A stretch of 37,186 nt of DNA. Source: Mesorhizobium sp. LHD-90. GTDB taxonomy: Bacteria; Pseudomonadota; Alphaproteobacteria; Rhizobiales; Rhizobiaceae. The notes beneath the pieces are model-generated. The model was given only the letters and a program-made list of their open reading frames with translations. It was not told the origin of the DNA and made no database searches. Location: contig NZ_JAVFVV010000033.1 in NCBI RefSeq assembly GCF_030929505.1, forward strand, positions 1 to 37,186. The letters run 5' to 3'. Position numbers and translations under genes: made by a program. Below are positions 24,544 through 32,755 of the stretch, one piece after another. Each line of letters opens with the position of its first letter. Positions within the stretch are counted from its first letter, which is position 1.

Positions 24544-25556
24544 AGATCCGTCTCGACAACGTCGTGAAAACCTTCGACACGTTCCGCGCCGTGCATGGCG
24601 TGTCGCTCGACATCGAAAGCGGCGAGCTGCTGGCCCTGCTCGGCCCCTCCGGCTCCGGCAAGACGACGATCCTGCGCATGGTCGCCGGCCTCGAATTCGC
24701 CGATGGCGGCCACATCTATTTCGGCGACCAGGACGCTACTGACATTCCGGTGCGCGACCGCGGCGTCGGTTTCGTCTTCCAGCACTATGCGCTGTTCCCG
24801 CATATGACGGTCGCCGAAAACATCTCCTTCGGCATGAAGGTGTCGAAGGTGCGCCGCTCGCCCGCCGAAATGTCGGCGCGGGTCGCCGACCTTTTGCGCC
24901 TCGTGCGGCTGGAAGGGCTCGGCGAACGCTTCCCTACCCAGATCTCCGGCGGCCAGCGCCAGCGCGTGGCTCTGGCCCGCGCGCTCGCCGTCGACCCGAA
25001 GGTGCTGCTGCTCGACGAACCGTTCGGCGCGCTCGACGCCAATGTACGGCGCGACCTGCGCCGCTGGCTGCGCGAGATCCACGGCGAACTCGGCATCACC
25101 ACGATCTTCGTCACCCACGACCAAGAAGAAGCGCTCGACCTCGCCGACCGCGTCGTCATCCTCAATGAGGGAAAAATAATCCAACAGGGAACGCCGGAGG
25201 AGGTCTGCCGCAACCCCTCCTCCGCCTTCGTCATGAAATTCCTTGGCGACACCAACCGGCTGTCCGGCAGCGTCAAGAGCGGCGTAGCCTCGATCGGCGG
25301 CGTCACGCTCGACGCGGACGGCTGTCCGGACGGCGCGGCCGAGGTTTACGCCCGCCCCAGCGATCTCGAATGGTCGCGCGAAAGCGGCATTCCGGCCTCC
25401 GTTCTTCGCGTCATCGACCGGCCAGACGGAAGGCGGCTGGTGGCCCGCACGGCGGGCGGCGAGACGGTGGAACTCGACGTTCCTCCGGAGACCGTTGTTC
25501 GTGCCGGCGACGAGGGTTTTCTGCGGATCGTGCGGATGAAGGTGTTCGCGGCGTAG
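24540..25556 (+). CDS. cysA: Sulfate ABC transporter ATP-binding protein CysA
   Basis: Cytoplasmic ATPase energising CysTW. The 338-residue protein has Walker [10 protein letters not shown] (35-43), [18 protein letters not shown] (Q-loop, about 78-95), the ABC signature [15 protein letters not shown] (about 134-148), Walker [13 protein letters not shown] and the switch His in [18 protein letters not shown] regulatory TOBE-like C-terminal domain follows at about 240-338 ([19 protein letters not shown]-like strand, [11 protein letters not shown]). The start ATG at 24540 overlaps the cysW stop; the same frame is open upstream to 23949 but runs through cysW and is not coding there. It ends 53 bases from the convergent trkA end. 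Confidence 0.96.
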   Translation: MKIRLDNVVKTFDTFRAVHGVSLDIESGELLALLGPSGSGKTTILRMVAGLEFADGGHIYFGDQDATDIPVRDRGVGFVFQHYALFPHMTVAENISFGMKVSKVRRSPAEMSARVADLLRLVRLEGLGERFPTQISGGQRQRVALARALAVDPKVLLLDEPFGALDANVRRDLRRWLREIHGELGITTIFVTHDQEEALDLADRVVILNEGKIIQQGTPEEVCRNPSSAFVMKFLGDTNRLSGSVKSGVASIGGVTLDADGCPDGAAEVYARPSDLEWSRESGIPASVLRVIDRPDGRRLVARTAGGETVELDVPPETVVRAGDEGFLRIVRMKVFAA

Positions 25557-25609
25557 ATGCCGCGCACGGCTGGCTGCCGCTGTATCGCCCGCATTCGTCC
25601 AGGCTATGG

Positions 25610-26986
25610 TCAGAAGAATTCCAGGCTGACGCGGAACATCTGTTCGACCTGCTTGACCGCCTTCTGTAATGCGAAGATCACGACCCGGTCCTTGGCCTTG
25701 ATGCGCAGCGAGCCGTTCGGTTTCAGCACCGCGCCGTCGCGGTAGACGGCTCCGATTCGTATCCCGTCCGGCAGGTCGATATCCCGCAGCGAGACGCCCA
25801 CCAGCGGCGATGTTTCCAGTGCCTCGGCCTCGATGACCTCTGCCGCGCCCTGCTGCAGGCTGTGCACGGCCCGGATGCGTCCCCGCCGCACATGCTGCAA
25901 GACACGCGATATCGTCACCGAGCCGGGATTCAGCGTGGCGTCGATGCCCACCGTCTTGGTGATGTCGAGAAAGCTCGGGTTGTTGATCAGCGCCAGATTG
26001 GACTTGCAGCCCAGCCGTTTCGCCATGACGCTGGACAGGATGTTCACCTGGTCATTGTTGGTGAGCGCCACCATCAACTCGGCATCCTGGATGTCGGCCT
26101 CGTGTAGCAGCCTCTGGTCGAGCGCGCTGCCATGCAGCACCACGGTGCGGCGCAGGGAATCGGCGGCGGCGACAGCGCGGTCGCGGTTGGATTCGATGAT
26201 CTTGATCTTGGTGCGGGTCTGCCGCTGCTCGATCTGGCGGGCGACGTAAAGACCGATGTTGCCGCCACCGGCGATCACGATCCGGGTCGCCTCCTGCTCC
26301 TCGTGGCCGAACAGGCCGAGCGTGCGTCGGATCTGGTCGCGGTTCGCCACGACATAGGCGATGTCGCCGACAAGAAGCTGGTCGGCCGAGCGCGGAATGA
26401 AGAGTTTGCCCGCCCGGTTGACGCCGACCACGGTCGCGGGCAGGTCGGGAAACAATTGGGATAGCTGCGACAACGGCGTGTTGATGACCGGACAATCATC
26501 TAGGCATTCGATTGCCACGGTGGCGATCTTGTTGTCGGCGAAACGCACCACGTCCATCGCTCCCGGCAGGGCGATGCGCCGCATCACCATCTCGCCGACC
26601 TCCAGTTCCGGAGAGATGATGACGTCGATCGGAAGGTGCTCGCGCGAGAACAGATCCTGATAGTGCGGTTGCAGATAGGATTGCGCGCGTATGCGGGCGA
26701 TCTTCATCGGCACGTTGAAGAGCGCATGCGCCACCTCGCAGGCCACGATGTTGACCTCGTCGTAGAGCGTCACCGCGATGATCATGTCGGCCTGCTGCGC
26801 GCCGGCCTTCTCCAGCACGTCCGGATGCGCGCCGTGGCCGACGAAGCCGCGCACGTCGAGCGCATCACGCACCGCCTGGATCAGGTCGGGCGAGGTGTCG
26901 ATGATCGAGACGTCGTTCTTCTCGGCCGCCAGCCGCTCGGCGATGCCATAGCCAACCTGGCCCGCCCCACAGATGATGACTCGCAT
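25610..26986 (-). CDS. trkA: Trk potassium uptake system regulatory protein TrkA
   Basis: Peripheral NAD(H)-binding gating subunit of the Trk K+ channel. The 458-residue protein contains two RCK halves. The first opens with MRVIICGAGQVGYGIAERLA (Rossmann GxGxxG at 7-12) and includes VALYDEVN-like IIAVTLYDEVNIVACEVAH. The second opens near residue 233 with RIVIAGGGNIGLYVARQIE, then VLHGSALDQRLLHEADIQ and VALTNNDQVNILSSVMAKRLG. Each half ends in a C-terminal RCK_C domain. The length is standard for TrkA. The ATG at 26986 starts directly at the first Rossmann strand. It follows ntrX by 35 bases in the same direction; ntrY-ntrX-trkA (often then hfq/hflX) is a usual order in Rhizobiales. Confidence 0.96.
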   Translation of the reverse strand: MRVIICGAGQVGYGIAERLAAEKNDVSIIDTSPDLIQAVRDALDVRGFVGHGAHPDVLEKAGAQQADMIIAVTLYDEVNIVACEVAHALFNVPMKIARIRAQSYLQPHYQDLFSREHLPIDVIISPELEVGEMVMRRIALPGAMDVVRFADNKIATVAIECLDDCPVINTPLSQLSQLFPDLPATVVGVNRAGKLFIPRSADQLLVGDIAYVVANRDQIRRTLGLFGHEEQEATRIVIAGGGNIGLYVARQIEQRQTRTKIKIIESNRDRAVAAADSLRRTVVLHGSALDQRLLHEADIQDAELMVALTNNDQVNILSSVMAKRLGCKSNLALINNPSFLDITKTVGIDATLNPGSVTISRVLQHVRRGRIRAVHSLQQGAAEVIEAEALETSPLVGVSLRDIDLPDGIRIGAVYRDGAVLKPNGSLRIKAKDRVVIFALQKAVKQVEQMFRVSLEFF

Positions 26987-27021
26987 TCAGATATCGGAAA
27001 AGGCGAGGCGGATGCGCATAC

Positions 27022-28383
27022 TCAGACCCCGAGGGACTTCAATTTGCGATGTAGCGCCGAACGTTCCATGCCGATGAACTCCGCCGTCCGCGAGATGTTT
27101 CCACCGAATCGGTTGATCTGGGCGATGAGATAACCCTTTTCGAACATTTCGCGCGCTTCGCGCAGCGGCAGGGCCATGATGTGCTGGTCGTTCTGGCTGG
27201 GTGCGCGCGGCATGACGTCGCCAATCTCCGACGGCAGCAAGTCTGCTGTGATCGGCGCGTCGACATCGTCGCCGCGCACCAGGATCATCAGCCGCTCGAT
27301 ATTGTTGCGCAACTGGCGCACGTTGCCAGGCCAGTTGTGCGCCTGCAGCACCGCCATCGCATCGTCGGCGATGCGCCGCTGCTTTATGCCGGCGTTGCGC
27401 GCATATTGCTTCATGAAGCCGTCGACCAGATAGGGTATGTCCTCGCGCCGCTCGGCCAGGCCGGGCACAAGCACAGGAACCACCGCCAGCCTGTGATAGA
27501 GATCCTCGCGGAAGCGACCCTCGGCGATCATGCTTTCGAGATTCTGGGCGGTGGAGGAGATCACGCGTACGTCGACCTTGACGCGTTTGGTGCCCCCTAC
27601 CCGCTCGAACTGCTGCTCGACCAACACCCGCAGGATCTTCGCCTGTGTCTCGCGCGGCATGTCAGCAACCTCGTCGAGATAGAGTATGCCGCGATGTGCC
27701 TCCTCCAGCGCGCCGACCTTGCGCTCGGTGCCGTTGGACTCCGTGCCGAACAGTTCGATCTCCATGCGCTCGGGCGTGATGGTGGCGGCATTCAGCGATA
27801 CGAACGGTGCGGTCTTGCGCACCGAGGCCGCGTGGATGGCGCGCGCCACCTGCTCCTTGCCGGACCCGGACGGTCCGACGATCATGACGCGGCTGTTGGT
27901 GGGGGCAACGCGATCGATGGTCTGGCGCAGTTGCGTCATCGCCGAGGACATGCCGATCAGGTCCGAGGTGTCGCCGCTGCGGCTCTTCAACTCCGACACC
28001 TCGCGCTTCAACTTGGAGGTCTCCAGGGCGCGCTCCGCGACCAGGATCAGCCGATCGGCCTTGAAGGGCTTCTCGATGAAGTCGTAGGCGCCGCGCCTTA
28101 TGGCCGACACCGCCGTCTCGATGTTGCCGTGGCCGGAGATCATCACCACAGCCAGGTTGGGATGCAGCGTCTTGATCTCGTCGAGCAGCGCCAGACCGTC
28201 GAGACGCGAGCCCTGCAGCCAGATGTCCAGAAACACCAGACGCGGCACACGCCCGGCGATCGAGGCCAGCGCACTGTCGGCGTCGTGCGCCGTGCGCGTC
28301 TCGTGGCCCTCGTCGCTCAGGATACCGGCGACCAGTTCGCGAATGTCTTCTTCGTCATCGACGACAAGTATATCAGACGCCAT
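27022..28383 (-). CDS. ntrX: Nitrogen assimilation/redox response regulator NtrX
   Basis: Response regulator partnered with NtrY. The 453-residue protein has a receiver domain (1-120) with D9/D10, the phosphoacceptor D53 in VFLDIW and K105 in IEKPFK, an AAA+ central domain with Walker A GPSGSGK (170-176) and Walker B ILYLDE (233-238), and a Fis-type helix-turn-helix at the end (NISRTAEFIGMERSALHRKLKSLG). The GAFTGA loop that contacts sigma54 in NtrC should lie around residues 213-220; instead the sequence is FGTESNGTERKVGALEEA, so direct sigma54 activation is unlikely. The ATG at 28383 begins MASDILVVDDEED and overlaps the ntrY stop by 11 bases. Residues upstream to 28443 belong to a longer frame and are rejected. 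Confidence 0.95.
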   Translation of the reverse strand: MASDILVVDDEEDIRELVAGILSDEGHETRTAHDADSALASIAGRVPRLVFLDIWLQGSRLDGLALLDEIKTLHPNLAVVMISGHGNIETAVSAIRRGAYDFIEKPFKADRLILVAERALETSKLKREVSELKSRSGDTSDLIGMSSAMTQLRQTIDRVAPTNSRVMIVGPSGSGKEQVARAIHAASVRKTAPFVSLNAATITPERMEIELFGTESNGTERKVGALEEAHRGILYLDEVADMPRETQAKILRVLVEQQFERVGGTKRVKVDVRVISSTAQNLESMIAEGRFREDLYHRLAVVPVLVPGLAERREDIPYLVDGFMKQYARNAGIKQRRIADDAMAVLQAHNWPGNVRQLRNNIERLMILVRGDDVDAPITADLLPSEIGDVMPRAPSQNDQHIMALPLREAREMFEKGYLIAQINRFGGNISRTAEFIGMERSALHRKLKSLGV

Positions 28384-30667
28384 CCCCGACCTTCTCAGTT
28401 TTTCGTTGCTGCTGTCCGGAGGCTCCCTCGGCCTCCCCTCCACCGGCGTCTGAAGACGCCGGCAGGAAAATGCTCACCATCGCGCCCTTGCCGCCACCGA
28501 ACTCCGCAGGCGCATCGTGCAGTTCCAGCCAGCCGCCATGGTCCTCGACGATCTTCTTGACGATGGCCAGGCCAAGGCCGGTGCCCTTTTCGCGTGTCGT
28601 CATATAGGGCTCGAGCAGCCTTTGACGATTCTCGCGCGGCAGGCCCTTTCCGTTGTCCATCACATCGACACGGATGAGCCCACTCTTGTTCCTGGCGGCT
28701 ATACGCACGAGACCGGGCTCGCGGTCCGGACCGGGCACGGCGTCGATCGCTTCGGTGGCGTTCTTGATGACGTTGCCGAACGCCTGAGCCAACAACCGGC
28801 TGTCGAACTTGCCCTTCAGCGCCTCCCCGCCATAATCGCGCTCAAAAGCAATGTCCGAACGGCTCACCTCTACCAGGAAGGACGCTTCGCGCAACGGTTC
28901 GCGCAAGTCGACATCCCTGATCTCCGGCTTCGGCATGCGGGCGAAGGACGAAAATTCGTCGACCATGCGGCCGATGTCGCCCACCTGGCGGACGATCGTA
29001 TCCGTGCACTGGTCGAAGACCTCGCGATCCTCGGTGATCACTTTGCCGTAGCGGCGGCGGATGCGTTCGGCCGAAAGCTGGATCGGCGTCAGCGGGTTCT
29101 TGATCTCGTGCGCGATACGGCGCGCCACATCCGCCCAGGCGGAGGTGCGTTGCGCTGTCACCAGGTCGGTGATGTCGTCCACCGTCACGACGAAATCCTG
29201 CTCGGCTGTATCGTGGTCGCCGCGTTCCACGGTCACCTGCACGTTGAAAGTGCGCTCGGTGCCGGCACGGAAGAAGGTGACCTGCTCGCGGTGGACCGGT
29301 CGGCCGGAACTGCGTCCGACCTCGAACACCTTGCCGACATGCGGCAGCACCTTGGACAGCGTCTGGCCGACGCTGGCCTGCGCCGAAATCGCAAGCATGG
29401 TTTCGGCCGAGCGGTTGACGATGGTGATCACACCGCCGGAATCGACGCCGATGACGCCGGCCGTTACCCCCGCCAGCACCGCTTCCGAGAAACGCCGCCG
29501 CTCGTCGGCCAGATCCTTGGCGGTCAGAATCTCGTTGCGCTGCGATTTCAGTTGCAGGATCATTTTGTTGAAGGTGTCGCCCAGCGAGGCCACGTCGCCA
29601 TCGGAGGCGCGCACTGGCACCGACACGTCGAGATTGCCGGTCGCCACTTCGTCAGCGGCGCCGATCAACTGTCGAATCGGCCGCACCAGCCGGTCGGCGA
29701 CCGCGATGCCGGTCCAGATCGCCGCCAGTACGATAACCAGAGTCACGCCAAGATAAAGCAGCGCGAAAGCCACCTGCGTGGTTCGACGGTTGGCTTCCAG
29801 CCCACGATAGGCGGCGGTGTTGGCAGTCACGATCTGGCGCGCCCTGATCACATCCGGGTCGACCAGGCGGATGGTGAAGAGATAGGTGTCGTCGAACTCG
29901 CGCAGTTTCACCACGGCGCCGACGATGTTCTTGGTGCGAGGCTCGATCAGCACCGGCTGGCCGCTCTCGGCGTCACCCACAGCGCCGGCAGGCGGTTCCG
30001 GCATGGGGAAATCGGCCGCTGTCTGCGCCTGCATGATAAAGGAACCGTCGGGGCGGATCAGCGCCGCATGCGCCAGCGCTCTACCGGCGGCCTGCTGGGT
30101 GAGGAAGTCGCGGAAGCCGGTACGGTCGAGGTTGAACAGCGTCCGGGCATTGGTCAGGTCGTAGGCCATCGACAGGGTCGTACCCTGCAGATTGCGGGCA
30201 TTTTCCTGCACATAGGCTTCGGCGATGGACAGCGACGAGTTGACGATGGTCTTGGTGCGGATTTCGAACCAGCGGTCGAGTCCGATGTCGAGCGTGATGG
30301 AGGCGAATATCGCAACGATGATCGCAGGAATCGCCGCCACGACCGAAAACATGGCCACGATACGAACATGCAGCCGCGCCGCCGCCTTTTCGTTGCGCCG
30401 CGCCGCCAGGATGCGATGAACCTCTCGGGCGATCAGGCTGATCAGGAAGATGACGAAGACGGCGTTTATCCCGATGATACCGGCCAGCGTCGTGGCGCTA
30501 TCGGGTGCGATCGACGTTGCCCCGACCAGAATCGCGAAAGAAAGTCCCGCCGTGACCAGCGCACCGAACACCGCGATGACACCGGTGAGCGCCAATAGCC
30601 GACGTCCCTCGAATGCGCGGGCATTCGGGAAAATAGACGCCTGGGCCACTGGTGTGTCGATTGCCAT
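28373..30667 (-). CDS. ntrY: Sensor histidine kinase NtrY
   Basis: Inner-membrane histidine kinase that phosphorylates NtrX. The 764-residue protein has membrane segments at about 22-46, 62-82, 103-127 and 298-322, with a large extracytoplasmic sensor region between the last two (about 128-297). A HAMP domain covers about 322-380, a PAS domain about 390-500 (VTAGVIGVDSGGVITIVNRSAE) and the dimerisation/phosphoacceptor H-box has H520 in RRIAHEIKNPLTPIQLSAERI. The ATPase domain carries NVIKNATEAID (N box), DNGKGLP (G1) and TTREKGTGLGLAIVKKIVEDHGG (F/G2). The architecture and length match NtrY. It overlaps ntrX at its end. The start ATG at 30667 is the only one giving the first membrane segment. 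Confidence 0.96.
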   Translation of the reverse strand: MAIDTPVAQASIFPNARAFEGRRLLALTGVIAVFGALVTAGLSFAILVGATSIAPDSATTLAGIIGINAVFVIFLISLIAREVHRILAARRNEKAAARLHVRIVAMFSVVAAIPAIIVAIFASITLDIGLDRWFEIRTKTIVNSSLSIAEAYVQENARNLQGTTLSMAYDLTNARTLFNLDRTGFRDFLTQQAAGRALAHAALIRPDGSFIMQAQTAADFPMPEPPAGAVGDAESGQPVLIEPRTKNIVGAVVKLREFDDTYLFTIRLVDPDVIRARQIVTANTAAYRGLEANRRTTQVAFALLYLGVTLVIVLAAIWTGIAVADRLVRPIRQLIGAADEVATGNLDVSVPVRASDGDVASLGDTFNKMILQLKSQRNEILTAKDLADERRRFSEAVLAGVTAGVIGVDSGGVITIVNRSAETMLAISAQASVGQTLSKVLPHVGKVFEVGRSSGRPVHREQVTFFRAGTERTFNVQVTVERGDHDTAEQDFVVTVDDITDLVTAQRTSAWADVARRIAHEIKNPLTPIQLSAERIRRRYGKVITEDREVFDQCTDTIVRQVGDIGRMVDEFSSFARMPKPEIRDVDLREPLREASFLVEVSRSDIAFERDYGGEALKGKFDSRLLAQAFGNVIKNATEAIDAVPGPDREPGLVRIAARNKSGLIRVDVMDNGKGLPRENRQRLLEPYMTTREKGTGLGLAIVKKIVEDHGGWLELHDAPAEFGGGKGAMVSIFLPASSDAGGGEAEGASGQQQRKTEKVGDGV

Positions 30668-30877
30668 GCTGCTCGCTTGGTCCGGATCGTCACGGATGTA
30701 TGCAACGCATTGTGGCGATTATGCAACAAAACCCTTTCGCGGGGAAAGATTGGTCCCCAAAATTCGCGGTGCCCCGGAGGCTCGTCTGTGCATTCCTCCT
30801 CTGCTCGGCAATAGCCTAAGCACGAGACGACCTGCGCCAATGAGCGGACAGAGGCTTGGCGCTTTGGTGGTCAAGGC
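30668..30877. other. Intergenic region upstream of ntrY
   Basis: These 210 bases lie between the GFA-family gene stop and ntrY, both on the minus strand, and presumably hold the ntrY promoter. A small hairpin (CTTTC/GAAAG at about 30732-30746) is followed on the minus strand by GGGTTTTGTTG, a weak terminator-like element. No gene, operator or riboswitch was recognised. Confidence 0.35.
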
Positions 30878-31294
30878 CTACGCAGCGAACGGTTCGTCCG
30901 GCCACCATTCCGGATGGACCGGCAGTCCGTCCTCGATCGAGTAGTAGTCGCCTTTGTCTGCCGCGAAGATGTGCATCGCCCCCTTCAAGCCAGTCGGGCG
31001 GTCAAAGGCGCCAGCGAGGATTGAGACCGTATCGCCACCTTCCTGTTTCCAGAACAGCGCCGAACCGCAGACACGACAGAAGCCACGCCTGGCATTGGGC
31101 GACGCCGCATACCAGGCGACGAATTCCTCTCCGTCGATGACAAGCCTAGACGCCGCCACGCTGGTCGCCGCGAAGAAGTGGCCGGTTTGCTTCCGGCACT
31201 GCGAGCAGTGGCAATAGACCACGTCGCGCAGCCTGCCGCTGGTGCGGATGCGGACCGCGCCGCAATTGCAGGAACCTGTGTGGATGTCGTCCAT
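30878..31294 (-). CDS. GFA-family (glutathione-dependent formaldehyde-activating-like) protein
   Basis: A 138-residue zinc-binding protein of the GFA/Mss4-like family. Ligands are CNC (C9, C11) in TGSCNCGAVRIR, CHC..C (C28, C30, C33) in VVYCHCSQCRKQTG, and CRVCG (C73, C76), a full set. Further family features are FAATSVAASRLVI and FKQEGGDTVSILAGAFDRP-like WKQEGGDTVSILAGAFDRP, and the ending IEDGLPVHPEWWP. Gfa was reported to speed the glutathione-formaldehyde condensation, but most members have no proven function. The start ATG at 31294 has GGGGAAG about 6 bases upstream. The frame stays open 60 codons further upstream to a TTG at 31474, with a CRLCGRPVAS stretch, but this has no ATG and weaker codon bias. 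It is divergent from the GGDEF gene. Confidence 0.87.
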   Translation of the reverse strand: MDDIHTGSCNCGAVRIRTSGRLRDVVYCHCSQCRKQTGHFFAATSVAASRLVIDGEEFVAWYAASPNARRGFCRVCGSALFWKQEGGDTVSILAGAFDRPTGLKGAMHIFAADKGDYYSIEDGLPVHPEWWPDEPFAA

Positions 31295-31643
31295 GGTGTC
31301 TTCCCCAGCCGGTTCGCACGGATGTGAAAAGAAGACCTCGCATCGTTTGGGCGCGGCCGTGGGCCTGAATGCGACATGGCTTGCCACGGGCCTGCCACAA
31401 AGGCGACACGAGTATTCGGCGCCGGCCACAAGACCTTGAAAGATCTCACGAAGTCTTCGTCCGTTCCACTGCAATTAAGGAAACATTAGCGGGGGCTCTG
31501 CAATCTTACGGATATCGGGTGCGGGCATGACTTCCGCGCCCTCTTTCCGCAGGGCAGAATGCCTTCTCCGGGCCGGCATGAAGGCCGATCCGGAAACACT
31601 GAGCGGGCCGGGCGCGATTCGCGTGAGGTGGGAGAAATCATAA
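31295..31643. other. Divergent intergenic region GFA gene / diguanylate cyclase
   Basis: These 349 bases hold both promoters. The segment about 31435-31530 is the least GC-rich, including AATTAAGGAAACATTAG, but no clear -35/-10 pair was found. GGGAGAA at about 31630-31636 is the ribosome site of the rightward gene. The leftward frame of the GFA gene stays open through 31295-31474, as described for that gene. Confidence 0.4.
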
Positions 31644-32711
31644 ATGCAGGCGGCCATGGCTCCCGCGGAGAAATCGAACGACATCGCCATGAGTGTCGTC
31701 ACGACCATGCGGCAAATGGGCGTGATGGGCCTGCCCCGCAACTATGAGATCTTCTACGAGGCGCTGACCGGATCGAACCACGAACTGACACTGGAAGTGG
31801 TGTCGCTCAGCAAACGCCCCTCCCAGGAGGAGTTGGACAGGATCGGCAGAAAGTTTTTCGCCCAGAATCATGAACACGCCATCGTCGCAACGGCGCGCGA
31901 GACGCTGGCCAGGGAGTTGGAGGACGTGGCGCGCCTGTTACGCCACGAACGCTCGCATATCGAGAAATATGGCGAGGTGCTGACGGAGACTTCGGACGGG
32001 CTGGCCAGCCGCCACGCGATGAGTCGCGAGTTGTTGCAGCGGATTGTCAGCGTGATGAGTGTGGCGACCGCCTCGACGATCGACCACGGCAAGCAGGTTG
32101 CGACCACGCTGAGTGAGAAATCCGCCGAACTGGAGAGCGTCAAATCGGCACTGGAGAAATACAAGATCCTAGCCGACACCGATCCGTTGACACGCATCTG
32201 GAATCGGCGCGCCTTCGACAAGCAGATAGCCGACATCTACAACGACCGCAAAGGCGTCATGTTCGCGGCGCTGGTGCTGGCCGACATCGACCGCTTCAAG
32301 GAGATCAACGACCGCTTCGGCCATCCGGTCGGCGACAAGATCATCCAGTTGGTGGCGGAGATCCTGCACGGCAATCTACCCGCCGACATGTTCGTGGCCC
32401 GCACCGGCGGTGAGGAGTTCGCGCTGATCCTTGAGGGCGCCAGCGAGCAGGCCACATTCGATCTCGCCGACGGGCTGCGCGCGACGATACAGCAGACGCT
32501 GTTTTCCTCGCCGACCGGCGTCAATTACGGCCCGGTGACGGTGTGCATGGGCATCTGTATGGCCTCGGAAGCGGACGGCCCGGACGACCTATACGCCAAG
32601 GCCGATCGTGCGCTCTACCGTTCGAAAATCACCGGCCGCAACCGGGTGACCAAATTCTCATCCGTGCAGGACAAGCCGCTGAAGAGCTGGCTGCTCTACA
32701 AGAAGGATTGA
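31644..32711 (+). CDS. GGDEF diguanylate cyclase
   Basis: A 355-residue soluble protein. Residues 1-175 form a helical N-terminal region with long coiled-coil character (for example 80-110 and 150-175) and no membrane segment or recognised sensor domain. Residues 176-340 are a GGDEF domain: DTDPLTRIWNRRAFD (178-192), metal-binding LADIDRFKEINDRFGHPVGD (212-231) and the active-site GGEEF at 255-259. These residues predict synthesis of cyclic di-GMP from GTP. The inhibitory I-site RxxD is not evident: the preceding residues read LPADM, without Arg. The ATG at 31644 has GGGAGAA upstream; ATG at 31656 is an alternative. It faces aroG tail to tail. Confidence 0.92.
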   Translation: MQAAMAPAEKSNDIAMSVVTTMRQMGVMGLPRNYEIFYEALTGSNHELTLEVVSLSKRPSQEELDRIGRKFFAQNHEHAIVATARETLARELEDVARLLRHERSHIEKYGEVLTETSDGLASRHAMSRELLQRIVSVMSVATASTIDHGKQVATTLSEKSAELESVKSALEKYKILADTDPLTRIWNRRAFDKQIADIYNDRKGVMFAALVLADIDRFKEINDRFGHPVGDKIIQLVAEILHGNLPADMFVARTGGEEFALILEGASEQATFDLADGLRATIQQTLFSSPTGVNYGPVTVCMGICMASEADGPDDLYAKADRALYRSKITGRNRVTKFSSVQDKPLKSWLLYKKD

Positions 32712-32722
32712 GGGATAGCTCT

Positions 32723-32746
32723 CTTCTCCCAGTGAACGGGGAGAAG
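32723..32746. repeat. Short palindrome between convergent dgc and aroG
   Basis: CTTCTCCC (32723-32730) and GGGAGAAG (32739-32746) form an 8-base stem with an 8-base loop in the 44-base gap between two convergent stops. T runs are not positioned after the stem for either direction, although A-rich sequence follows on the plus strand. CTTCTCCC/GGGAGAAG palindromes with a GTGAAC-like loop are widespread in Rhizobiales, so this may be a dispersed repeat that also ends transcription. Confidence 0.5.
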
Positions 32747-32755
32747 GAAGAAAAA

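Noticed and set aside
28517-30598. Rightward 693-codon open frame across ntrY
   Set aside because: Antisense to ntrY, His/Arg/Gly-rich and without motifs; the length alone is not evidence in GC-rich DNA.
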